Assembly: GCF_039529835.1 (NCBI RefSeq)
Contig: NZ_CP154262.1
Location: forward strand, 2,604,001 to 2,668,000
DNA length: 64,000 bases
Source: Arthrobacter sp. TMP15
GTDB taxonomy: Bacteria > Actinomycetota > Actinomycetes > Actinomycetales > Micrococcaceae
Direction: 5' to 3'
A program made the position numbers and the translations under genes. The notes below the pieces were generated by a model. The model searched no databases, was not told where the DNA came from, and saw nothing but the letters and a program-made list of their open reading frames with translations. The stretch's first letter is position 1, and each line of letters starts with the position of its first letter. Below are positions 19,575 to 28,009 of this stretch, piece by piece.

Positions 19575-22500
19575 GTGCCAGAGCAATCCATCCACCGTCT
19601 ACCCGAAGAATTTGGCGGCAACGAGTGGCTCGTCGATGAACTGTATGAGCGCTACAAGAGCGATAAGAATTCCGTGGACACAAAGTGGTGGCCACTTTTT
19701 GAAGGTTTCGCCGCTGATGACGCAGCCGGCAACGGGCGCCACACCGCCAAGAGTTCCACCCCGGTAACGGCCCAAATTCCGGTAGTCGGCGCAAAGACTG
19801 CCCCGGACGCACCTGCTGGCGCTACCGGTACACCGGTTTCAAGCGCCTCGGCTCCAAGCACTCCAATTCCCAGTACCACCCCGGCGCCAACTCCCGCCGC
19901 ACCGGCAGCACCGCCGTCCCCACCCAAGGCACCCACGGCTTCGCGTCCACCGGCACCTGCCAAGGATGCCGCACGCACTGGCAGCACACCCATCCCGGCT
20001 CAGTTGCCCAAGACCGCCAAGGACAAGTCCGTCCCGGAAGAGTCTGTTAAGACTGTTTTGCGTGGTGCAGCTAAGGCCATCGCGGCCAACATGGTCACCA
20101 GTTTGGAAGTACCCACAGCCACAAGCGTGCGCGCCATTCCGGCGAAGCTCTTGATCGACAACCGGGTTGTCATTAACTCCAACCTGGGCCGCTCTCGCGG
20201 CGGCAAGGTCTCCTTTACACACTTGATCGGCTTCGCTGTCATCAAGGCATTGGCTGCGTTCCCGTCAATGAACGTTTCTTACGATGAGATTGATGGCAAG
20301 CCCGTAGCTGTCCAACCTCCGCATGTGAACTTTGGTATTGCAATCGATATGCCAAAGCCGGACGGCACACGTTCTTTGATTGTCCCGAATATCAAAAAAG
20401 CTGAGACATTGAGCTTTGCTGGTTTCTGGCACACCTATGAGGATCTGATCAAGCGCGCCCGCGCCGGAAAACTCACAGCTGATGACCACTCAGGCACCAC
20501 CGTCTCGCTCACCAACCCCGGTGGCATCGGTACTGTTCACTCAGTGCCTCGGCTATCCAAGGGCCAGGCAGCCATCATCGGCGTCGGATCCCTTGACTAC
20601 CCTGCCGAGTACCAGGGCTCCAGCGCCAAAATCATTGCTCGGAACGCTGTTTCGAAAATTCTGACGCTGACCTCCACGTATGACCACCGCGTCATCCAGG
20701 GTGCCGGGTCCGGTGAGTTCCTCAAGAAGATACACCAGCTCCTGCTCGGTGCCGAGAACTTCTATGATGAGATCTTTGAATCACTGCGCATCCCTTACGA
20801 GCCTGTTCGTTGGAGCGTTGACCTGCAGGTTGACCCCGCAGACCAGATCAACAAGGTTGCCCGCATCCAGCAGCTGATCCACTCTTACCGCGTGCGTGGC
20901 CACTTGATGGCTGATACCGACCCGTTGGAATACGTTCAGCGCAAGCACCACGACCTCGACGTACTCAGCTACGGTCTGACACTCTGGGACCTAGACCGCG
21001 AATGGCCCACCGGTGGATTCGGCGGCAAAGCAAAATTGTTGCTGCGAGACATCCTCGGAGTCCTTCGTGACGCTTACTGCCGCACCACAGGTGTTGAATA
21101 CATGCACATCCAGGAGCCGGAGCAGCGCGAGTGGTTCCAGAATGAGCTTGAGCACCCCTACTCCAAGCCCAGCCGCGAAGAGCAATTGCGCATTGTCTCC
21201 AAGCTGAACTCAGCCGAAGCGTTTGAGACGTTCCTGCAGACGAAGTTTGTGGGTCAGAAGCGTTTTTCCCTGGAGGGCGGCGAGTCATTGATTCCGCTTC
21301 TGGACTCCATCATTTCCGATGCTGCTGATGACGGAATGGATGAAGTCGCCATAGGTATGGCGCACCGTGGCCGTTTGAACGTGCTGACCAACATCGCAGG
21401 AAAGACCTATGCACAGGTTTTCCGTGAGTTCGAAGGCACACAAGATTCTCGCAGCGTTCAAGGCTCCGGTGACGTCAAGTACCACTTGGGTACTGAAGGA
21501 ACATTCACCTCCGACGCCGGCAATGAGACCAAGGTTTACTTGGCCGCAAACCCTTCACATCTGGAAGCCGTAGATGGTGTCCTGGAAGGTATTGTTCGGG
21601 CAAAACAGGATCGCCTGGATCAGGGTGAGAGTTTCCCGGTTCTGCCCATCATGATCCACGGCGACGCTGCCTTCGCCGGTCAGGGTGTAGTTGCTGAGAC
21701 ACTGAACCTGTCCCAACTGCGCGGTTACCGCACAGGCGGAACCATTCACGTAGTTGTGAATAACCAAGTCGGTTTCACCACCGCGCCGTCATCATCACGC
21801 TCTTCGGTGTACTCAACCGATGTGGCAAAGATGATCCAGGCACCTGTTTTCCACGTCAACGGCGACGACCCTGAGGCTGTGGTTCGCGCAGCCCAGTTGG
21901 CCTACCAATTCCAGCAACGCTTCCGCAAGGACGTTGTCATTGACATGGTTTGCTACCGCCGCCGCGGGCACAACGAGGGTGATGATCCTTCCATGACTCA
22001 GCCGCTGATGTACAACCTCATCGAAGCTAAGCGCTCAGTGCGCCGCCTGTACACCGAAGCCTTGATTGGCCGCGGTGACATCACCGAAGAGGAAGCCACA
22101 CAGTTACTGCGTGACTACCAGGAACGCCTTGAACGCGTGTTCGCTGAAACCCACGCCGCCCAAACTTCTCCGATCCCGATCATCACCAAGGATTCACAGT
22201 CCATTTCTGATCTGGAACGTCCCTCCGCCCAGCAAGCCGATACGGCAGCGAACGATCCGGCGGTCACCGCCATCAGTAAGGACACGCTGGCCCGAATCGG
22301 AGCAGTGCACCTTGCTGTTCCTGAAGGTTTCGAGATCCACAACAAGCTCAAACCACTGCTGGAAAAGCGGGAAACCATGTCCCGCGAGGGCAACATTGAC
22401 TGGGGCTTTGGTGAACTCGCAGCGTTTGGCTCCCTCCTCATGGAGGGTGTCCCTGTCCGCATGGCCGGACAGGATTCCCGCCGCGGCACCTTCGTGCAGC

Positions 22501-23417
22501 GCCACGCAGTGTTCCACGACCGCGCCACCGGCAAGGTGTGGACCCCACTCAGGGATCTCTCCGAGGATCAGGGCAAACTGTGGATCTATGATTCATTGCT
22601 CAGCGAATATGCCGCCATGGCGTTCGAATACGGTTACTCGGTTGAACGACCGGATGCGCTTGTCGTATGGGAAGCCCAGTTTGGTGACTTTGTCAATGGC
22701 GCCCAAACCGTTATTGACGAGTTCATCTCCTCAGCCGAGCAGAAATGGGGACAGCGTTCGTCCTTGGTCTTGATGTTGCCGCACGGCTATGAAGGCCAAG
22801 GCCCGGACCACTCCTCCGCCCGTATTGAACGCTTCATGCAAATGTGCGCCGAAGAGAACATGATCGTGGCCAACCCAACCACGCCGGCATCGCACTTCCA
22901 CTTGCTGCGGCGTCAAGCATACCGCCGCCCACACAAGCCGTTGATTATTTTCACGCCCAAGCAACTGTTGCGTCTGAAGGCAGCAGCTTCCTCGGTTGAA
23001 GACTTCACCCAGGGCGGCTTCCGCACGGTGATAGGTGAGCACGCCGCGTTGGATAACAACGCAGTGGACCGTGTTCTTCTGGTCTCGGGACGTTTGTATT
23101 ACGACCTGCTGGCGGCACGGGATAAGGCAGGGGATGACAAGCTTGCCATCATCCGCGTAGAGCAGCTGTACCCGTTGCCCTTGGAAGAAATCAAGGCAGA
23201 ACTTGCCAAGTACCCCAACGCTGACGTTGTTTGGGCTCAGGATGAGCCAGCCAACCAGGGTCCGTGGCCGTTCATGGGTTTGAACTTGGCTCCCATGCTA
23301 GAGAAGAAGCTAAGCCTTGTCTCGCGTCCGGCTTCGGCCGCAACTGCAACGGGTTCGGCTAAGAACCACGCAGTCGAGTTGACGATGCTTGTCAAACAGG
23401 CGTTTGAACGTAGCTAA
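19575..23417 (+). CDS. kgd: Multifunctional 2-oxoglutarate dehydrogenase E2-E1 fusion
   Basis: The 1280-residue protein has the actinobacterial Kgd/OdhA layout. A short N-terminal segment (HRLPEEFGGNEWLVDELYERY cut short here) is followed by a Pro/Ala/Thr linker (about 50-145). A succinyltransferase (E2) catalytic domain with DHRVIQGA follows (about 155-385), then a thiamine-diphosphate E1 domain with GMAHRGRLNVL, HGDAAFAGQG and HNEGDDPSMTQP. No lipoyl domain is present, so the lipoyl group must come from another E2. The enzyme converts 2-oxoglutarate to succinyl-CoA in the TCA cycle. The GTG at 19575 is chosen over the upstream ATG by the family N-terminus. FHA-domain inhibition (OdhI/GarA) is known for the family. 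Confidence 0.93.
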   Translation: MPEQSIHRLPEEFGGNEWLVDELYERYKSDKNSVDTKWWPLFEGFAADDAAGNGRHTAKSSTPVTAQIPVVGAKTAPDAPAGATGTPVSSASAPSTPIPSTTPAPTPAAPAAPPSPPKAPTASRPPAPAKDAARTGSTPIPAQLPKTAKDKSVPEESVKTVLRGAAKAIAANMVTSLEVPTATSVRAIPAKLLIDNRVVINSNLGRSRGGKVSFTHLIGFAVIKALAAFPSMNVSYDEIDGKPVAVQPPHVNFGIAIDMPKPDGTRSLIVPNIKKAETLSFAGFWHTYEDLIKRARAGKLTADDHSGTTVSLTNPGGIGTVHSVPRLSKGQAAIIGVGSLDYPAEYQGSSAKIIARNAVSKILTLTSTYDHRVIQGAGSGEFLKKIHQLLLGAENFYDEIFESLRIPYEPVRWSVDLQVDPADQINKVARIQQLIHSYRVRGHLMADTDPLEYVQRKHHDLDVLSYGLTLWDLDREWPTGGFGGKAKLLLRDILGVLRDAYCRTTGVEYMHIQEPEQREWFQNELEHPYSKPSREEQLRIVSKLNSAEAFETFLQTKFVGQKRFSLEGGESLIPLLDSIISDAADDGMDEVAIGMAHRGRLNVLTNIAGKTYAQVFREFEGTQDSRSVQGSGDVKYHLGTEGTFTSDAGNETKVYLAANPSHLEAVDGVLEGIVRAKQDRLDQGESFPVLPIMIHGDAAFAGQGVVAETLNLSQLRGYRTGGTIHVVVNNQVGFTTAPSSSRSSVYSTDVAKMIQAPVFHVNGDDPEAVVRAAQLAYQFQQRFRKDVVIDMVCYRRRGHNEGDDPSMTQPLMYNLIEAKRSVRRLYTEALIGRGDITEEEATQLLRDYQERLERVFAETHAAQTSPIPIITKDSQSISDLERPSAQQADTAANDPAVTAISKDTLARIGAVHLAVPEGFEIHNKLKPLLEKRETMSREGNIDWGFGELAAFGSLLMEGVPVRMAGQDSRRGTFVQRHAVFHDRATGKVWTPLRDLSEDQGKLWIYDSLLSEYAAMAFEYGYSVERPDALVVWEAQFGDFVNGAQTVIDEFISSAEQKWGQRSSLVLMLPHGYEGQGPDHSSARIERFMQMCAEENMIVANPTTPASHFHLLRRQAYRRPHKPLIIFTPKQLLRLKAAASSVEDFTQGGFRTVIGEHAALDNNAVDRVLLVSGRLYYDLLAARDKAGDDKLAIIRVEQLYPLPLEEIKAELAKYPNADVVWAQDEPANQGPWPFMGLNLAPMLEKKLSLVSRPASAATATGSAKNHAVELTMLVKQAFERS

Positions 23418-23426
23418 AACAATAGT

Positions 23427-23458
23427 GATGCCCGGTCTGCGCGATCAGACCGGGCATC
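23427..23458 (+). terminator. Terminator hairpin after kgd
   Basis: Perfect 13-bp stem GATGCCCGGTCTG/CAGACCGGGCATC with a 6-base loop, ten bases after the kgd stop. Only a short T-rich tail follows. Confidence 0.75.
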
Positions 23459-23501
23459 AGTTATTTGTATTCCAAATTTATGCAATAAGAAGAGGGGCGC
23501 C

Positions 23502-24101
23502 GTGGAGAAGCGGGAACTGCGAATAGTGGCTGTAGGGGATGAGTTGGTTGCAGGTGTGGGCGATCCTCGCGCCCTGGGCTGGCTTGGACGTGTCCTTGCC
23601 AGAACCCCTGCCGACTCAGTCTTGATCGAATCCTTTGTGTTGGCGGCCCCGCGGGAGGGCACCGAAGCGTTGGCTGGCCGGTGGCTGCATGAAGCAGGCA
23701 GACGTTTTGATGACTTCCATGAGAACCGTCTTGTCATAGGTCTGTCCGGACGGGACATTGAGTACGGCTTGTCCACGGCACGGTCCCGGCTGAACTTGGC
23801 GAACATTCTTGACGGAGCTACGCAGCTGAACATCCCTGTGTTTGTGGTGGGCCCGCCACCCTCACTTGATCCTGTGTTGAACCGCAAGCTGGCAGACCTC
23901 AACGCCGCCTTTGCCGACGTCACAACGCGGCGCAAGCACCACTACGTTGACACTTTTGCCCCTTTGCAAAATCACGAACAGTGGCGTAACGATGTAGCGG
24001 CCAACGCCGGCTCCCCCGGCCAGGCCGGCTACGGGCTCATGGCCTGGCTGGTACTGCACCGTGGCTGGTACCAGTGGCTTGATCTGCCTGAAGCGGTTTA
24101 A
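23502..24101 (+). CDS. SGNH/GDSL-fold protein with altered catalytic motifs
   Basis: This 199-residue protein has the overall GDSL-hydrolase fold pattern: block I near residue 10, a GxxD-like block near 80, FVVGPPPS near 115, and a C-terminal GQAGYGLMAWLVLH. However, block I reads GDEL (Glu in place of the nucleophile Ser), block III reads GLSGRD (no Asn), and the final block reads AANAGSPGQAG, with no DxxH. It therefore probably lacks ordinary esterase activity. The start is GTG with AGAGGGG upstream. It is followed by the bL37 gene. Function unknown. Confidence 0.75.
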   Translation: MEKRELRIVAVGDELVAGVGDPRALGWLGRVLARTPADSVLIESFVLAAPREGTEALAGRWLHEAGRRFDDFHENRLVIGLSGRDIEYGLSTARSRLNLANILDGATQLNIPVFVVGPPPSLDPVLNRKLADLNAAFADVTTRRKHHYVDTFAPLQNHEQWRNDVAANAGSPGQAGYGLMAWLVLHRGWYQWLDLPEAV

Positions 24102-24222
24102 AGTGCCAAACCGGCTGTAGCGCTCACCATCAACTACCTTCTCGGTTAGGTGTGTCTGCGCCACATATGCGAAACTTGGTGAGGATCGTTTTTAAAGATC
24201 TTCTAGATGATTGGAGACTACT

Positions 24223-24297
24223 ATGTCCAAGCGTTCACGTAAGCGTCGGGATCGTAAGGGTAGCGCCGCTAACCACGGTAAGCGTCCCAACGCTTAA
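24223..24297 (+). CDS. Ribosomal protein bL37 (24 residues)
   Basis: A 24-codon gene starts ATG at 24223, with GGAG eight bases upstream. The product is very basic and ends NHGKRPNA. This is the pattern of bL37, the actinobacterial 50S protein first seen in mycobacterial ribosome structures. A strong terminator follows at once, which supports a real, well-expressed gene. It is too short for most gene finders. Confidence 0.82.
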   Translation: MSKRSRKRRDRKGSAANHGKRPNA

Positions 24298-24318
24298 TTC
24301 TTGACTAAAAAAACAAAT

Positions 24319-24355
24319 GCTCGTTCCACTACTTGGTGGAGCGGGCTTTTTGTTT
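24319..24355 (+). terminator. Rho-independent terminator of the bL37 gene
   Basis: An 11-bp stem (GCTCGTTCCAC/GTGGAGCGGGC, two G-U pairs) is followed by CTTTTTG. Confidence 0.88.
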
Positions 24356-24392
24356 GGCCTCTCGGCAGTGCGCCCACTAGTCTGCCCGGAAG

Positions 24393-24548
24393 TGCGGGTT
24401 AGCGGCCAAAATGTGTGTACAGCCCGGGCGTGTCAGTGGCTTCTTCCGCCCCATCCTTGTTGAATTCCATTGCGGGTTAGCGGCCAAAATGTGTGTACAG
24501 CCCGGGCGTGTCAGTGGCTTCTTCCGCCCCATCCTTGTTGAATTCCAT
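24393..24548. repeat. 78-bp tandem duplication covering the left end of the IS element
   Basis: Bases 24393-24470 and 24471-24548 are identical. The copied unit includes the inverted terminal repeat and the last codons of the transposase. TGC stands at all three junctions, which suggests a microhomology-mediated or slippage event. Confidence 0.93.
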
Positions 24549-25758
24549 TGCCGTCTTCTGGGCTGAAGGCTGTGTCGTAGAGGGCAGGGCCGATGGGCTC
24601 GTGAACCATTTGTCGTTTCTTCTTTTTTGGTTGCCAGTGGTGGGCCTTCACTAGGTCCCAGGGATCTTTAGGGGCCTCGGTGTGGTGGTAGAGGTACCAG
24701 TCCACGGCTCGTTTGGCATGATCATCGCTAAGACCTCGATGGTCCCGAAGAAGGTGCTTCAAGCCAGCATTGATCCCACCCTCGAGCGGGCTCGTTGTCC
24801 TAGGGAGTTTCTGGTCTTCGGTGGCGTGGGTGAGCCAAGTAAACAGATGATCGTTCTGCAGGACTGTGGCTAGTGTTCCACGGGCTTGGCGCAGACGAAG
24901 ATGCGTGAACCACCAGTTCTGGTTTGCCCGCACGTGTGAGGGCCTTTCACCGTTCTTCTTCGCGTAGGTGCGGTCCTTCAAGAACTTCTCCCAGCGTGCT
25001 TCCCAGGACGCGAACTCACCGACCCACACAGCGGCTTGATCCAGGGACTGGATCGGTGTTAAAGCCTTCGCTAGGGCCAGTAATTCCTTGCCAGCATCGA
25101 GTTTCGGACGCATCGTGAGGTGGGTACGGATGTTCTGTTGAATATGAAACAAACACCGCTGCACTCTTGTTTCTGGCCAGTGCTGACCCAACGCACTCTC
25201 GAGGCCTTTGTGCCCGTCGATGACGACCATGGCAGGGGCCGGGAGTTGCTTGAGTAACGCTGACCAGGAAGCATGTTTTTCCCGATCGCACCACTGCCAG
25301 CCAACAACGTGATCACCGGTGTAAGCAATGAGCACGCACCAGCCGTTGAAGTACGTTCCATCGAGCATGAGCACCGGGTGAATTTCCCCGGTCACAGGGG
25401 CTTGTGGGGCCACGTTCCAACACCAAGCACTCTGTCTCCGAAAGGTCCGTGATGAGCTGGCATGGGCGTCCTGACGGGTCTTGCCAGTGATCCATGACTG
25501 GAAAGCGGCGAACTCTGCTTTCTTGCTCATATCAACCCTGGATTGAGTACTGGAAGCACCACAGGATTTACACCGCCACCGGGTTTTACCTGCACTGGTC
25601 GAACCGTTCTTCACAAGCTTCTGAGCACATACACCACAACGGGGGTGGTTCTTGGGAACTGTCACCATACATGCTTTCAAAGCATGTACAAGGCCCTGCA
25701 TCCCATATGATTACTGGTCAAAAGCCACTTTGCATACACACATTATGGCCGCTAACCC
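24396..25758 (-). mobile_element. IS1249-like insertion sequence (IS256 superfamily)
   Basis: The element is 1363 bp including the 78-bp end duplication (about 1285 bp without it). The ends GGGTTAGCGGCCAAAATGTG and its near-perfect inverse (CACATTATGGCCGCTAACCC) match over more than 20 bases. It carries one transposase gene on the minus strand. The intact target duplication and open reading frame point to a fairly recent insertion, between the bL37 terminator and the membrane protein gene. Confidence 0.88.
24511..25701 (-). CDS. IS1249 family transposase
   Basis: The protein is 396 residues from the first ATG; residue 12 (25668, MVTVPKNHPRCG) is an equally likely start. An N-terminal zinc ribbon (CGVC...CKSC) is followed by a MULE/IS256-type DDE domain. 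Candidate catalytic residues are the Asp in MLDGTYFNGW, the Asp in VVIDGHKG and the Glu in TSPLEGGIN; the CLFHIQQN motif also fits. The stop codon lies inside the duplicated left end. The gene appears intact. Confidence 0.88.
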   Translation of the reverse strand: MQGLVHALKACMVTVPKNHPRCGVCAQKLVKNGSTSAGKTRWRCKSCGASSTQSRVDMSKKAEFAAFQSWITGKTRQDAHASSSRTFRRQSAWCWNVAPQAPVTGEIHPVLMLDGTYFNGWCVLIAYTGDHVVGWQWCDREKHASWSALLKQLPAPAMVVIDGHKGLESALGQHWPETRVQRCLFHIQQNIRTHLTMRPKLDAGKELLALAKALTPIQSLDQAAVWVGEFASWEARWEKFLKDRTYAKKNGERPSHVRANQNWWFTHLRLRQARGTLATVLQNDHLFTWLTHATEDQKLPRTTSPLEGGINAGLKHLLRDHRGLSDDHAKRAVDWYLYHHTEAPKDPWDLVKAHHWQPKKKKRQMVHEPIGPALYDTAFSPEDGNGIQQGWGGRSH

Positions 25759-25772
25759 GGAAGTGCCGTCAA

Positions 25773-25803
25773 TTGTGATGTGAGCAAACAAGCAGTTTAT
25801 TAA
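25773..25803 (+). promoter_or_regulatory. Weak candidate promoter upstream of the membrane protein/trHb3 operon
   Basis: TTGTGA at 25773 and T/A-rich TTTATTAA around 25796 are 17-19 bases apart, just outside the IS element. The insertion seems to have left the promoter intact. Confidence 0.3.
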
Positions 25804-25831
25804 ACAAGGAAAAAACTGTTTCAAAGATAAG

Positions 25832-26341
25832 GTGGACTTGTCAGAAAAGTCCCAGCCGGTAGAAAGCTCAGAAATGCTCGCCCTCGTTTTACTCGCTATG
25901 GTGCCATTCGTCTGGTTTGGCCTGATCACCGGCATATCCTTCATTGAAACACCGCTTAAATTCCGGGCACCTGGGATGACTCATGCCTTAGGCGTAGGCA
26001 TTGGCCGGTTGGTGTTTAAGGTGCTGAATCTCATCGAGGTGGCTCTGATGGTTGTTTTATTATGTGCCTGGACACAAGAACAAGAGCTCGTGAGCGTTCC
26101 TGCCGGTATTTTCATTATTCTGGCGGTACTGGCCCTGACTTTGCAGGTGTTAGTTCTCCGGCCAGCCATGAACAAGCGCACAAGTGCACTGGCAGATACG
26201 GCTTTGACACATACGGGAACTACAGCCGTAAAGGCCAAAGTTGCTACCCTGACACACATTGCGTACATTGGCTTGGAATTCCTCAAAACGGTTTCCCTAC
26301 CCATGGCAGGGATACTGATTATCTTGGCCGTGGCGGGCTAG
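25832..26341 (+). CDS. Four-helix membrane protein of unknown function
   Basis: The protein is up to 169 residues. The start is uncertain: GTG 25832, TTG 25838 or ATG 25874. Four hydrophobic helices are evident (about 15-37, 65-88, 92-112, 143-168). A FIETPLKFRAPGMT loop after the first helix recalls small DUF4149/TMEM205-like proteins, but I cannot assign it. Six bases separate its stop from the start of the truncated haemoglobin gene, so the two are almost certainly co-transcribed. A role together with the globin, for example in NO or oxygen handling at the membrane, is only inference. Confidence 0.7.
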   Translation: MDLSEKSQPVESSEMLALVLLAMVPFVWFGLITGISFIETPLKFRAPGMTHALGVGIGRLVFKVLNLIEVALMVVLLCAWTQEQELVSVPAGIFIILAVLALTLQVLVLRPAMNKRTSALADTALTHTGTTAVKAKVATLTHIAYIGLEFLKTVSLPMAGILIILAVAG

Positions 26342-26347
26342 AAAACC

Positions 26348-26902
26348 ATGAATAACCCTGCTTTGAATACAGGCCGAACGGCCTCAAACCTCGACGCTTA
26401 CAACCCGGCGCACCCAAAACCCTCTAACAATCCGGGACTGGGCCATACCCGCAGAGATATCACGGACAGGGCCGACGCCTTGCTCCTTGTAGAGACCTTC
26501 TACACCAGAGCTTTCTCAGATGAGCTGATAGGTTACATCTTCACGGATGTTGTTCACATGGATCTAGCCCGGCATATGCCCATCATGGCCGACTTCTGGA
26601 CAACAGTGCTGTTCAAAGCGGGCCTTTACAAGCGCAATGCACTGGCAATCCACTTTGACATTCATGCCAAAGAACCGCTCACACTTGAACATTTCAACCG
26701 GTGGCTGCAATTGTGGACCAACACGGTGGATGATCTCTTCATTGGCGAAAAGGCTGAGATGGCAAAGGTCCAGGCGCACCTGATTGGCGGTTCCCTGCAC
26801 CGTCGTGTGACGGGCAGGTCCGCAAGTCAATACAGTACGATTTCCATGCGCCCGGCAGAGCCCAAACTAGACATTCAGGAACCTTCCGCCGGTATTAGCT
26901 AA
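26348..26902 (+). CDS. Group III truncated haemoglobin
   Basis: This 184-residue protein has a globin core of about 125 residues with group III features: LLVETFYTRAF (Phe-Tyr at B9/B10), the FW in MADFWTTVLF, the candidate proximal His in IHFDIHAKEPL, and EHFNRWLQLW (Trp G8). An N-terminal extension of about 40 residues and a short C-terminal tail are not conserved. Members bind O2, NO or peroxide-linked ligands; the exact role is unclear. Its stop overlaps the stop of the convergent rsrA gene by four bases (26899-26902). Confidence 0.85.
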   Translation: MNNPALNTGRTASNLDAYNPAHPKPSNNPGLGHTRRDITDRADALLLVETFYTRAFSDELIGYIFTDVVHMDLARHMPIMADFWTTVLFKAGLYKRNALAIHFDIHAKEPLTLEHFNRWLQLWTNTVDDLFIGEKAEMAKVQAHLIGGSLHRRVTGRSASQYSTISMRPAEPKLDIQEPSAGIS

Positions 26903-27189
26903 ACCTGGGCCGGCTTACCTTCGTGCGGCCTACCTTCGTGCAGCTTGCCTTCGTGCAGGCGGGCAAGGATTGCAGCTTTAAGAGTCTCAGGGGCAGCTTC
27001 TTTACAGGAGCGCTTCACAACTGAGCGAATGACGCACTCAAGGTCATACTCCTGCGAGCAGTCAGAACACCCGTCAAGATGGTCTTTGATCTCGCTGAGG
27101 TCATCACAGGACAACGCTCCGTCAAGGTATTCATAAATCCGCACGATGCGTTCGTCGTCGCAATCGCCCAGGCTTTGGCAGTCGCCCAT
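26899..27189 (-). CDS. rsrA: Zinc-binding anti-sigma factor RsrA/RshA type
   Basis: This small protein of 96 residues has the ZAS motif His37-x3-Cys41-x2-Cys44 with an upstream Cys (residue 10), the redox switch of RsrA-type anti-sigma factors. Disulfide formation under thiol stress releases the partner sigma. It starts two bases after the sigR stop, as usual for this pair. The last 16 residues are a tandem repeat (LHEGK, LHEGR, PHEGK) encoded by three 15-bp units. Function follows from the family and context. Confidence 0.88.
   Translation of the reverse strand: MGDCQSLGDCDDERIVRIYEYLDGALSCDDLSEIKDHLDGCSDCSQEYDLECVIRSVVKRSCKEAAPETLKAAILARLHEGKLHEGRPHEGKPAQV
26916..26960. repeat. Three 15-bp tandem repeats inside the 3' end of rsrA
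   Basis: Units TACCTTCGTGCGGCC, TACCTTCGTGCAGCT and TGCCTTCGTGCAGGC (plus strand) encode the HEGK/HEGR repeats of the anti-sigma factor tail. Confidence 0.88.
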
Positions 27190-27191
27190 GG

Positions 27192-27887
27192 TTAATTCTC
27201 CGTTTCAGTCATTTGGTTGGTTCCTTTGACATATCCGCGTTCCACGGCATAGTCGGCCAACATTTCACGCAAAAGTTTCCGCCCCCTGTGCAAGCGAGAC
27301 ATCACTGTACCGATGGGGGTGTTCATGATTTCTGAGATTTCCTTGTAGGCGAAGCCTTCAACATCGGCAAAATAAACTGCCAGCCGGAATTCCTCAGGGA
27401 TCGCCTGTAAGGCTTTTTTCACGTCCGAGTCCGGCAGATGATCCAGCGCATCGGCCTCTGCCGAACGGAGCCCCCGCGAAGTGTGTGACTCGGCTCGTGC
27501 CAATTGCCAATCTTCAACACTGTCCGAATTCGATTGCAGCGGCTCGCGCTGCCGCTTGCGGTACAGGTTGATGTAGGTGTTGGTGAGGATCCTGTACAGC
27601 CATGCTTTTAGGTTTGTACCCGGTTTGTACTGGTGAAAAGCAGAAAATGCTTTCGTGTACGCCTCTTGGACCAGATCCTCAGCATCACTGGGGTTGCGGG
27701 CCATACGCATGGCGGCTGAATACAGTTGGTCCACGTACACCATGGCATCGCGTTCAAAGCGCGCCCGCCTGGCATCAGCGCTCTCGTTGGCAACATCAAC
27801 TTCAGCCACATCTGTACTACCCACGGCACTTAGAGTGGTGGATGCGGGCTCGGAGTTAGTGGTTTGCTCAGGCTCGGAAATGTTCAT
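27192..27887 (-). CDS. sigR: ECF sigma factor SigR/SigH (thiol-oxidative stress)
   Basis: The protein has sigma region 2 ([20 protein letters not shown]) and region 4 ([19 protein letters not shown]). It resembles SigR of Streptomyces and SigH of mycobacteria, the regulators of thiol, heat and disulfide stress genes. The ATG at 27887 has AGGAG just upstream and gives 231 residues. The frame stays open to a TTG at 27989, adding 34 basic residues. A SigR-type promoter lies right upstream of that TTG. The anti-sigma gene follows after two bases. Confidence 0.92.
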   Translation of the reverse strand: MNISEPEQTTNSEPASTTLSAVGSTDVAEVDVANESADARRARFERDAMVYVDQLYSAAMRMARNPSDAEDLVQEAYTKAFSAFHQYKPGTNLKAWLYRILTNTYINLYRKRQREPLQSNSDSVEDWQLARAESHTSRGLRSAEADALDHLPDSDVKKALQAIPEEFRLAVYFADVEGFAYKEISEIMNTPIGTVMSRLHRGRKLLREMLADYAVERGYVKGTNQMTETEN

Positions 27888-27989
27888 CACTCCTGAGTCT
27901 ATGCTCAGACCCTGCTTCACGGGTGCAGCTTGGATCAGTGTTTGCACTACGGCCTTCCCTCGCTTCAAATGTTTCTTGGCCAGCCTCAA
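27888..27989 (-). other. Possible N-terminal extension of SigR (long isoform)
   Basis: The sigR frame is open without a stop from TTG 27989 to the main ATG 27887; a TAA stands four codons before the TTG. The extension is basic (AKKHLKRGK) and would be translated from a transcript starting at the SigR promoter, whose predicted start is 14-18 bases before the TTG. A longer, unstable SigR isoform made from the auto-regulated promoter is known in Streptomyces. Whether this one is made is inference. Confidence 0.4.
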
Positions 27990-28009
27990 CTCAGGCCGCC
28001 ATTACAGAT

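Larger units (their letters stand above)
24388..25766. repeat. 8-bp target site duplication around the IS1249-like element
   Basis: GGAAGTGC occurs at 24388-24395 and 25759-25766, directly outside the inverted ends of the element. Eight bases is the expected duplication for IS256-type elements. Confidence 0.88.
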
